Shown here: positions 6,616 to 12,185 of the stretch, one piece after another
How the letters are laid out: every line of letters starts with the position of its first letter
How positions within the stretch are numbered: position 1 is the stretch's first letter
NCBI GenBank assembly: GCA_013298455.1
Contig: JAAFHR010000053.1
Span: 1 to 12,185, forward strand
Direction: 5' to 3'
From: Betaproteobacteria bacterium
Lineage (GTDB): Bacteria; Pseudomonadota; Gammaproteobacteria; Burkholderiales; Casimicrobiaceae
DNA length: 12,185 nt
Program-made: the position numbers and the translations under genes
Notes under the pieces: model-generated
Databases searched by the model: none
What the model was told of the DNA's origin: nothing
Seen by the model: the letters and a program-made list of their open reading frames with translations, nothing else

Positions 6616-7407
6616 CTAACTGGCCGCCTGTAGCTGCTGCGACGCGATCACCTCAGCACGCACTTGCTCGGTCAATTCAGCCTTTAACTCGCTAAACACC
6701 GGCGTAGTTTTCATTGAGTAGTGACGCGGGTGCGGCAGTGAAACCGTTCGATCAAGTTTGATGCGGCCGGGGCGCGCGCTCATCACCACGACGCGAGAGG
6801 CCATGAACACCGCTTCATCGATGTCGTGTGTGACGAATAGCACCGTCTTTCGCTCGCCTTCCCAAATGCCCAACAAGAGCTCTTGCATCAGCTCACGCGT
6901 TTGGTGATCGAGCGCGCCGAAGGGCTCATCCATCAAGAGCATGCGCGGATTGTTCGCAAGTGCTCTTGCGAGCGCCGTGCGCTGTTGCATACCGCCGGAG
7001 AGCTGTTTCGGGAAGTGTTGCTCGAAGCCGCGAAGCCCCACTTTGCCGATGAACGCGTTGGCGATGTCAAGCTGTTCGGCGCGCGGCAGGTTTCGCTCGC
7101 GCAAGCCAAAGCACACGTTATCAAGCACGGTGAGCCACGGAAACAGCGTGTAACTCTGAAACACCATGCCGCGATCCGAACCTGGTCCAGCAATGCGTTT
7201 GCCGTCGAGAAGCACCTCGCCCGACGTTTGTGTATCGAGCCCCGCAACGATTCGAAGCAGTGTGCTCTTGCCGCAACCCGAAGGCCCCAAAATCGTGATG
7301 AAGTCGTTTTCACTGACCTCAAGATCGGTCGCTTGCAAGGCGACTGTAGGCGCGCGTCCGGCGGATTCGAAGCTGCGCGAAACGCCGCGTACAGAGAGGA
7401 TGTTCAT
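6616..7407 (-). CDS. ABC importer ATPase, TauB/SsuB type
   Basis: 263 residues. Cytoplasmic ATPase that drives a binding-protein-dependent importer. Seen: Walker A GPSGCGKST at 41-49, Q-loop Q84 in MVFQSYTLFPWLTV, ABC signature LSGGM at 136-140, Walker B LLMDEP at 157-162 with the D-loop GALD, and switch histidine H194 in VTHDIDEAVF. The FPWLTVLDNV segment and the overall length fit the nitrate/sulfonate/taurine importer class. It begins 12 nt after the permease stop, with AAGG about 11 nt before the ATG, so the two are one operon. Substrate unknown from this subunit. Confidence 0.93.
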   Translation of the reverse strand: MNILSVRGVSRSFESAGRAPTVALQATDLEVSENDFITILGPSGCGKSTLLRIVAGLDTQTSGEVLLDGKRIAGPGSDRGMVFQSYTLFPWLTVLDNVCFGLRERNLPRAEQLDIANAFIGKVGLRGFEQHFPKQLSGGMQQRTALARALANNPRMLLMDEPFGALDHQTRELMQELLLGIWEGERKTVLFVTHDIDEAVFMASRVVVMSARPGRIKLDRTVSLPHPRHYSMKTTPVFSELKAELTEQVRAEVIASQQLQAAS

Positions 7408-7419
7408 CGATTGATCGCC

Positions 7420-8199
7420 TTACTTTCCGAGCTGCGCCCAAGGAAACAACCGGCGATTCGTCCACTTGAAAAACAAATCACTCGCCAGCCCAATCAAGCC
7501 AATCACGATGATGCCAAAGATGATTTGATCGGTCGCCAATAGCGCTTGGCTGTCGGTGATCATGTGACCAATGCCGCTCGATGCGCCGATCAATTCGGCA
7601 ACGATGACGTACGTCCAAGCCCAGCCCAGCACCATCCGCAAAATCTCTGCAATCTCGGGCGCTGCACCCGGAATCAGCACGCGCTTGACCAAGCTCGCGT
7701 CGCTAGCGCCCAGCGTGTAGGCGGCCTCCACAAGATCGCGGCGCGTGTTGCCAACGACCACAGCAATCATCAACACTAGTTGAAAAAACGAGCCAATGAA
7801 AATGACCGCAAGCTTTTGCGCCTCGCCAATCCCCGCCCACAAAATCAGCAGCGGAATAAATGCCGACGCAGGCAAGTAGCGCGCGAACGAAACAAAGGGC
7901 TCGAAGAACGCTTCGATGGGCTTGTACGCGCCCATCATCACACCCAGCGGCAAAGCGATTGCAGCGGCGATCAAAAAGCCCCCAACCACGCGCCACACGG
8001 TCATCCCGATGTCTTTGAGAAAACCCATCTCAGTGAGCAGCGTGTAACCGCTCTTAACCATCTTTAGCGGATCCGCCAAGAAAATCGGCGACACCCAACC
8101 GCTAAACGTGACCGCTGACCACAGGGCGACGAAGAGCACGAAAAACGAAATGCCGAGCGCGATGCGAGTGCTGGGGAGGACGGGGGTGAGGGGTTTCAT
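7420..8199 (-). CDS. ABC importer permease, TauC/SsuC type
   Basis: 259 residues, strongly hydrophobic. Inner-membrane channel subunit of the importer. Seen: a first membrane segment at about 13-33, further hydrophobic segments at about 70-90, 111-123, 130-150, 185-205 and 225-245, and the cytoplasmic EAA loop DLVEAAYTLGASDASLVKRVLIP from about residue 155, which contacts the ATPase. The FARYLPASAFIPLLILWAGIGEAQK stretch is typical of the nitrate/sulfonate/taurine permease class. The binding-protein gene ends 182 bp upstream, and that gap holds an inverted repeat pair, so expression of permease and ATPase may be lower than that of the receptor. No strong ribosome binding site is seen. Confidence 0.92.
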   Translation of the reverse strand: MKPLTPVLPSTRIALGISFFVLFVALWSAVTFSGWVSPIFLADPLKMVKSGYTLLTEMGFLKDIGMTVWRVVGGFLIAAAIALPLGVMMGAYKPIEAFFEPFVSFARYLPASAFIPLLILWAGIGEAQKLAVIFIGSFFQLVLMIAVVVGNTRRDLVEAAYTLGASDASLVKRVLIPGAAPEIAEILRMVLGWAWTYVIVAELIGASSGIGHMITDSQALLATDQIIFGIIVIGLIGLASDLFFKWTNRRLFPWAQLGK

Positions 8200-8249
8200 C
8201 TGCGAGGCTCTGCGTTAGAAATCGAGCGGTGGGCGGCGAGTCAGCCTGA

Positions 8250-8370
8250 CTCCCTCTCCCCTTGAGGGAGAGGGTTGGGGAGAGGGGGAAGGTCGCCGCT
8301 ACATCAAACGCGGCGCTTCAAGACCGCAGCCCCCTCTCCCCCAACCCCTCTCCCACCAGAGGAGAGGGGA
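8250..8370. repeat. Inverted pair of CCCTCTCCC hairpin repeats
   Basis: The left copy is 8250-8288 on the plus strand; the right copy is 8330-8370 on the minus strand. Each has a 9-bp hairpin: 8252-8260 pairs with 8266-8274, and 8345-8353 pairs with 8361-8369. Each also has an inward TTGGGG(G)AGAGGGGG tail, and the two tails can pair with each other. The 41-nt spacer contains a smaller stem (8295-8299 with 8310-8314). It lies inside the importer operon between binding protein and permease, so it would be transcribed as a long hairpin. Same family as 11065-11205. This sequence class is widespread in proteobacterial genomes. Confidence 0.85.
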
Positions 8371-8381
8371 GCAGATTCAGC

Positions 8382-9326
8382 CTACTTAATAAACCGCGTA
8401 TCCGCCAATTTCGTCAAATCAGGAATCGATTTGATGATGCCCGCTTCGAGTAACAAATCAGCGGCTTCTTTGCTAAACGCGGCGTGCTCGCCCGCAAAGA
8501 ATTTCTGATTCGCCGCGCGATCTTGCCAACGCAAAAACGCTTGGCTCTTTTCGAACGCCTCACCGCTTTGTTTCACGTCTGCCCCCATGATCTCGAAGCT
8601 CTTTTTCGAATCGGCTTTGATCATGTCGAGTGAGTCAAAGTACGCGTTGGCCAAACCTTGCGCGGCTTTAGGATTCTCGGCAAGGAACTTCGGCGTGCAG
8701 CCGAAGGTGTCCATCACCATTGGGTAATCGAGCGTGGTGGCGATGATCTTGCCGGCTTCAGGTTTAGCGCGAACACTTGAGAGGAATGGCTCGTAAGTCA
8801 TCGCGGCATCAATGTCGGCGTTGCCCGCGATCATCGCGTTGGCGGCGGCCTGCGGTTCTAGGTTCACGGTCTTCACGTCTTTGATTGACATACCGTTTTT
8901 CTTGAGCATCCATGCGAGCGCGAAATACGGCGCGGTGCCTGGTGCGCTGGCGGCGACCGTTTTTCCTTTGAGATCAGTGATCTTTGCGATGTTGGGTTTG
9001 ACGACCATGCCGTCCGCACCGAAACTCTTGTCGAGTTGGAAAATTTGTGTGGTCGCTACACCGGCTGCATTCCAACCGATCCATGTTTCAACCGTCGTGG
9101 CGGCGCATTGAATGTCGCCCGATGCAATCGCGAGGTGACGATCCTTTTGCGGAATCTTTTTGATCGTAACGTCCAGACCGTGCTTTTTGAAAAGCCCGGC
9201 TTCTTTGGCCAAGGTGAGCGGCGCGAAGCCCGTCCAACCTGAGATTCCAATCGCAACCTTTGCGTCTTGCGCAAAGCTCGGTGCAGCCAACGCACACACT
9301 CCGAGCGTCAAAAGTAGTTTCTTCAC
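8382..9326 (-). CDS. ABC importer binding protein, TauA/SsuA/NMT1-like
   Basis: 314 residues from GTG 9326, preceded by GAAGGA with 7 nt spacing; an upstream TTG at 9359 would add 11 residues before a good signal peptide and is less likely. Periplasmic receptor. Seen: signal peptide with KK and a hydrophobic core, ending P-S-F-A-Q near residue 20, then GISGWTGFAPLTLAKEAGLFKKHGLDV, the GDIQCAATTVET segment, DLKGKTVAASAPGTAPYFAL, and NADIDAAMTYEPF, all typical of nitrate/sulfonate/taurine and NMT1-type receptors. It is the first gene of the three-gene importer and the next gene after hutH on the same strand. Ligand not readable: histidine-pathway compounds, sulfonates or sulfate esters, and pyrimidine-like compounds all remain open. 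Confidence 0.92.
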   Translation of the reverse strand: MKKLLLTLGVCALAAPSFAQDAKVAIGISGWTGFAPLTLAKEAGLFKKHGLDVTIKKIPQKDRHLAIASGDIQCAATTVETWIGWNAAGVATTQIFQLDKSFGADGMVVKPNIAKITDLKGKTVAASAPGTAPYFALAWMLKKNGMSIKDVKTVNLEPQAAANAMIAGNADIDAAMTYEPFLSSVRAKPEAGKIIATTLDYPMVMDTFGCTPKFLAENPKAAQGLANAYFDSLDMIKADSKKSFEIMGADVKQSGEAFEKSQAFLRWQDRAANQKFFAGEHAAFSKEAADLLLEAGIIKSIPDLTKLADTRFIK

Positions 9327-9372
9327 AGTCAATTCCTTCTCAAAAAAGTTATTGGTCAATCCAATCGATCAG

Positions 9373-9401
9373 TCTATCGTTTCACGCAAACAGTTCGTCA
9401 A
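9373..9401 (-). promoter_or_regulatory. Possible promoter of the ABC importer operon
   Basis: On the minus strand TTGACG (9401-9396), a 17-nt spacer and GATAGA (9378-9373) lie about 46 nt upstream of the binding-protein GTG. The -35 is good and the -10 is weak (ATA only). If active, it would let the importer be expressed independently of hutUH. Confidence 0.3.
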
Positions 9402-9409
9402 GCGGGTTT

Positions 9410-9481
9410 GTGGGCGACGGCCTGACGTCGCTTGGTCGCATTCGAGTGTCACCGTGCAGCGCGGTCAGGCCCGCGCCTACA
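9410..9481. repeat. Inverted pair of GTAG-type REP-like repeats
   Basis: The left copy (9410-9432, plus strand) folds as GCGACG-GCCTGA-CGTCGC at 9414-9431. The right copy (about 9453-9481, minus strand) folds as GCGCGG-GCCTGA-CCGCGC at 9476-9459. Both have the same six-base loop and a GTGGGCG or GTAGGCG head pointing outward, while the stems differ by paired changes. The head and stem resemble the REP pair at 2763-2842 (GTAGG, A or C, GCGG...CCGCG). The element fills the gap between hutH and the importer binding-protein gene and would lie in any read-through transcript. Confidence 0.8.
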
Positions 9482-9499
9482 GCGTTAAACAGCATTGAA

Positions 9500-11047
9500 T
9501 CACACAGCAATCCACAGCGCCGGTAAACCCGCAATAGCGCGGAACACTCGAGATAGCGCACCGTTATGAACCAATGCCGTCGCACGCTCTATTTCAGGCG
9601 CAAGGTAGCGATCCGTCATGATCGTTGCGCATTCCATCCGTAGCAAGGCGTGTGCCTCTTCGAGCGGCACGGATGATTTGAGTGGGCGCAAAAAATCGAT
9701 GCCCTGCGCACTCGCCAAAAGCTCAATCCCCAGAATATGCGCGGTGTTTTGAATCATCGGCTGCAAGCGTCGTGCGGCGAAGGTCGCCATCGACACATGA
9801 TCTTCTTGATTGGCTGACGTGGGAAGGCTATCGACGCTCGCTGGATGGGCGAGCGATTTGTTCTCACTGGCGAGCGACGCGGCCGTCACGTGAGCAATCA
9901 TGAAACCAGAATTGAGCCCGGCGTTCGATGTCAAAAACGGCGGCAAGCGCGACACACTGCCATCAATCAACATGGCAATCCGTCGCTCGGCAATCGCGCC
10001 CACCTCAGCAATCGCAACCGCCATCGCGTCCGCAGCAAGCGCCACAGGCTCTGCATGAAAATTCCCGCCAGAAATCATCGAGCCTGTGTCGGAAAACACC
10101 AACGGATTGTCGGTGACAGCGTTGGCTTCTCGGAGCAACACGAGCGCCGCGTGCCGCAGTTGATCTAAGCACGCGCCCACCACTTGCGGCTGACAGCGTA
10201 AGCAATACGGGTCTTGCACACGATCATCGTTTTCTTCGTGTGAGTGACGAATCTCACTGCCCGAGAGCAGCGCACGGTAATACTGCGCCACATCGATTTG
10301 ACCCGGTTGGCCGCGCACGGCGTGAATACGCGGATCAAACGGCCCGTCGCTCCCACGCGCAGCATCAACGGTGAGCGCACCAATCACCAGCGCCGATTCC
10401 AAAACGGGTTCAAAGGTGAAGAGTGCATGCAACGCTAACGCGGTCGAAGTCTGCGTGCCGTTGATGAGCGCCAGACCTTCTTTGGCGGCGAGCTGCAGCG
10501 GTGCGATCCCCGCTTTTTTGAGCGCGGCAGCCGCAGAAACACGTTGGCCGTTTTCAAGCATTTCACCTTCGCCGATGAGCGCAAGCGTCATGTGCGCCAG
10601 CGGTGCCAAATCACCCGATGCGCCAACCGAACCTTGACTCGGCACGTAAGGAATGAGCCCCGCGTTGTAGACCGCAAGCAGCGTGTCTACCACCACGTCA
10701 CGAACGCCTGAGTAGCCTCGCGCCAAACTCGCTGCTTTCAGCGCCAGCATCAATCGAATCACCGACGGCGCAAGAGGCTCGCCCACACCCACAGAATGCG
10801 AGCGAATCAAATTAAGTTGCAATGTGTCGAGCTCGGCGCTGCTGATGCGCTGGTTCGCTAACTTTCCAAAGCCCGTGTTAACGCCATAGACAGCTGCCTC
10901 ACCGGCAGCGGCTCGGGCCACGATAGCGTGACTTGCGGCAATCGCGTCGCGTGCTGATTTGGGAATTGACAGCGTCAATCCGCCTTGATGCAGGCGTTGG
11001 AGATCGTCAAGCGATAGGTTGCCGACGTTGAGTAGAAATGTGGTCAT
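9500..11047 (-). CDS. hutH: Histidine ammonia-lyase
   Basis: 515 residues from ATG 11047, normal for the family. Cytoplasmic; converts L-histidine to trans-urocanate and ammonia using a self-made MIO cofactor. Seen: Y54 in VYGVNTGFGKL, the MIO-forming A143-S144-G145 in GSVGASGDLAPL, NGTQTSTAL, QDPYCLRCQPQVVG, the SGGNFHAEP segment and QEDHVSMA. The frame is open upstream to about 11122, but those 25 residues (HPHPNPLPPAGEG type) are the translated intergenic repeat, so the longer start is rejected. The ribosome binding site is weak. It follows hutU by 195 bp on the same strand. No hutI, hutG/hutF or hutC is visible. Confidence 0.96.
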   Translation of the reverse strand: MTTFLLNVGNLSLDDLQRLHQGGLTLSIPKSARDAIAASHAIVARAAAGEAAVYGVNTGFGKLANQRISSAELDTLQLNLIRSHSVGVGEPLAPSVIRLMLALKAASLARGYSGVRDVVVDTLLAVYNAGLIPYVPSQGSVGASGDLAPLAHMTLALIGEGEMLENGQRVSAAAALKKAGIAPLQLAAKEGLALINGTQTSTALALHALFTFEPVLESALVIGALTVDAARGSDGPFDPRIHAVRGQPGQIDVAQYYRALLSGSEIRHSHEENDDRVQDPYCLRCQPQVVGACLDQLRHAALVLLREANAVTDNPLVFSDTGSMISGGNFHAEPVALAADAMAVAIAEVGAIAERRIAMLIDGSVSRLPPFLTSNAGLNSGFMIAHVTAASLASENKSLAHPASVDSLPTSANQEDHVSMATFAARRLQPMIQNTAHILGIELLASAQGIDFLRPLKSSVPLEEAHALLRMECATIMTDRYLAPEIERATALVHNGALSRVFRAIAGLPALWIAV

Positions 11048-11064
11048 GAATAGCGATCCATTGG

Positions 11065-11205
11065 CTCCCTCTCCCGCAGGCGGGAGAGGGTTGGGGTGAG
11101 GGTGTCGCGTTGGGAGAGCCACCTAGCGAGTTCTGTTTTAACGATGGTGCTGATTAGGCGGACACCCTCATCCCCAGCCCTTCTCCCGCCTGCGGGAGAA
11201 GGGAG
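11065..11205. repeat. Inverted pair of CCCTCTCCC hairpin repeats
   Basis: The left copy 11065-11106 (plus) and right copy 11161-11205 (minus) are near-identical reverse complements, the right one having three extra bases. Each has a near-perfect hairpin with a 2-nt loop: 11067-11077 with 11080-11090 (11 bp) and 11178-11189 with 11192-11203 (12 bp). Inward GGGGTGAGGGTGTC-type tails can also pair across the 54-nt spacer. It occupies the hutU-hutH gap and would be transcribed within the operon. The left copy gives hutH a spurious in-frame extension. Confidence 0.88.
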
Positions 11206-11242
11206 TCGCGGCAAAGATTCAATGAGTCGCATCATCATCTGC

Positions 11243-12185
11243 CTACCCCAACATCGGCATATTGAGCCGATTGTCTCGTGCGCTTTGCTTGGCGATCTCA
11301 TAACCCGCGTCGGCGTGGCGCATCACGCCCGTCGCTGGATCGTTCCACAGCACGCGTTCAACGCGCTTTGCGGCGGCGTCTGTGCCATCACACACAATGA
11401 CCACACCCGAATGCTGTGAGTAGCCCATACCCACGCCGCCACCATGGTGCAGCGACACCCACGTGGCCCCGCCTGCTGTGTTGAGAAGCGCGTTAAGGAG
11501 CGGCCAATCGGACACCGCGTCGGACCCGTCCATCATCGACTCAGTTTCGCGATTTGGGGACGCCACCGAGCCTGAATCCAAATGATCGCGACCGATGACA
11601 ATCGGCGCTTTGAGCTCGCCGGACTTCACCATTTCATTGAATGCCAAGCCCGCGCGATGTCGTTCGCCCAGCCCAATCCAACATATCCGCGCTGGAAGTC
11701 CCTGAAACGCGATCCGCTCGCCTGCCATGTCGAGCCAACGATGCAGCGCCTTGTTTTCAGGAAACAGCGCCTTCATTTTGGCGTCAGTCTTTCGAATGTC
11801 TTCCGGATCGCCCGAGAGCGCTACCCAGCGAAACGGCCCAACGCCGCGACAAAACAGCGGACGAATGTAGGCGGGCACAAACCCTGGGAAATCAAAAGCA
11901 CGCGTCACCCCCTGATCAAACGCCACTTGCCGGATGTTGTTGCCGTAATCCACGGTGGGCACGCCCATGTCAGCAAATTCAATCATTGCCTGAACGTGCG
12001 CCGCACAGGATTTTGCGGCGGCATCTCGGAGCCGCGCAAACTGCGATTCATCAGCGCGCGCAGCCTGCCATTGTTGCAATGACCAGCCCGCAGGCAAGTA
12101 ACCGTTGACCAAGTCGTGCGCCGAGGTTTGATCGGTCACCAAATCAGGGCGCATGCCGCCCGCTTTGGCGCGGCGCACAAGCTCA
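11243..12185 (-). CDS. hutU: Urocanate hydratase, C-terminal part
   Basis: About 313 C-terminal residues; the reading frame runs off the right edge, where roughly 240 residues of the usual 555-560 are missing. Cytoplasmic; hydrates urocanate to 4-imidazolone-5-propanoate with tightly bound NAD+. Seen: RPDLVTDQTSAHD, NGYLPAGW, VDYGNNIRQ, FDFPGFVPAYIRPLFCRG containing the conserved cysteine (C410 of the Pseudomonas putida enzyme), RWLDMAGERIAFQGLPARICWIGLG, IGRDHLDSGSVASPNRETE, WPLLNALLNTAGGATWVSLHHGGGVGMGYSQHSG and TGVMRHADAGYE. It is upstream of hutH on the same strand, so the two first steps of histidine breakdown are co-oriented. Confidence 0.97.
   Translation of the reverse strand, partial: ELVRRAKAGGMRPDLVTDQTSAHDLVNGYLPAGWSLQQWQAARADESQFARLRDAAAKSCAAHVQAMIEFADMGVPTVDYGNNIRQVAFDQGVTRAFDFPGFVPAYIRPLFCRGVGPFRWVALSGDPEDIRKTDAKMKALFPENKALHRWLDMAGERIAFQGLPARICWIGLGERHRAGLAFNEMVKSGELKAPIVIGRDHLDSGSVASPNRETESMMDGSDAVSDWPLLNALLNTAGGATWVSLHHGGGVGMGYSQHSGVVIVCDGTDAAAKRVERVLWNDPATGVMRHADAGYEIAKQSARDNRLNMPMLG

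Noticed and set aside
6883..7542. 219-residue plus-strand reading frame
   Set aside because: It lies antisense to the ABC ATPase and permease genes, has a basic, low-complexity translation rich in R, H and A with no family resemblance, and is explained by the codon structure of the genes on the other strand.
1..12185. A hidden defence system, prophage, toxin-antitoxin pair or biosynthetic cluster
   Set aside because: Every sizeable stretch is covered by recognisable catabolic or transport genes; no nuclease, recombinase, phage or synthase motifs were seen, and the gaps are too short for missed genes of size.
1..12185. tRNA, rRNA or known riboswitch
   Set aside because: No tRNA-like cloverleaf, CCA-end context or familiar riboswitch core was seen in the gaps by eye; a covariance-model scan would be needed to exclude small RNAs.

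Overview
The window looks like a chromosomal segment of a beta-proteobacterium, most likely Burkholderiales. It carries an orphan Bug/TctC-type periplasmic receptor (a family greatly expanded there), several separate amino-acid and purine catabolic modules, moderately GC-rich coding DNA, and REP-like GTAG-headed intergenic repeats. The taxonomic call is an inference; there is no rRNA or other marker gene here.

Layout, left to right. (1) 1-2750, plus strand: a compact kynurenine-pathway block. It holds the 3' end of an arylformamidase-like alpha/beta hydrolase, a divergent tryptophan 2,3-dioxygenase and a kynureninase, which together would convert tryptophan through N-formylkynurenine and kynurenine to anthranilate and alanine. 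(2) 2858-5319, minus strand: a Bug/TctC-type solute receptor followed by a cytoplasmic-looking type I sulfatase with the CxPxR maturation motif. (3) 5431-6483, plus strand: an adenosine/adenine deaminase-family enzyme, probably adenine deaminase, with a recognisable promoter and ribosome binding site, transcribed divergently from the receptor gene. (4) 6616-9326, minus strand: a complete TauABC/SsuABC-type ABC importer (binding protein, permease, ATPase). (5) 9500-12185, minus strand: histidine ammonia-lyase (hutH) preceded by the C-terminal part of urocanate hydratase (hutU), the first two steps of histidine degradation. The importer lies directly downstream of hutUH on the same strand, so it may serve the hut pathway, but its substrate cannot be read from sequence.

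Most gaps between genes are filled by repeats. Five of the seven gaps longer than 100 bp hold inverted pairs of short repeats: GTAG-headed REP-like elements at 2763-2842 and 9410-9481, a CCCTCTCCC...GGGAGAGGG hairpin family at 8250-8370 and 11065-11205, and an ATCTGTG nonamer-type element at 4273-4350. At the four REP or hairpin loci the left copy is on the plus strand and the right copy on the minus strand. The other two gaps hold the receptor/deaminase promoter region and an AT-rich stretch between convergent genes.

I found no phage, transposase, CRISPR array, toxin-antitoxin, defence locus or RNA gene. All genes belong to known families. The points most worth a second look are the tryptophan dioxygenase that lacks the distal-pocket histidine, the repeat architecture, and the unresolved substrates of the ABC importer and of the receptor/sulfatase pair.
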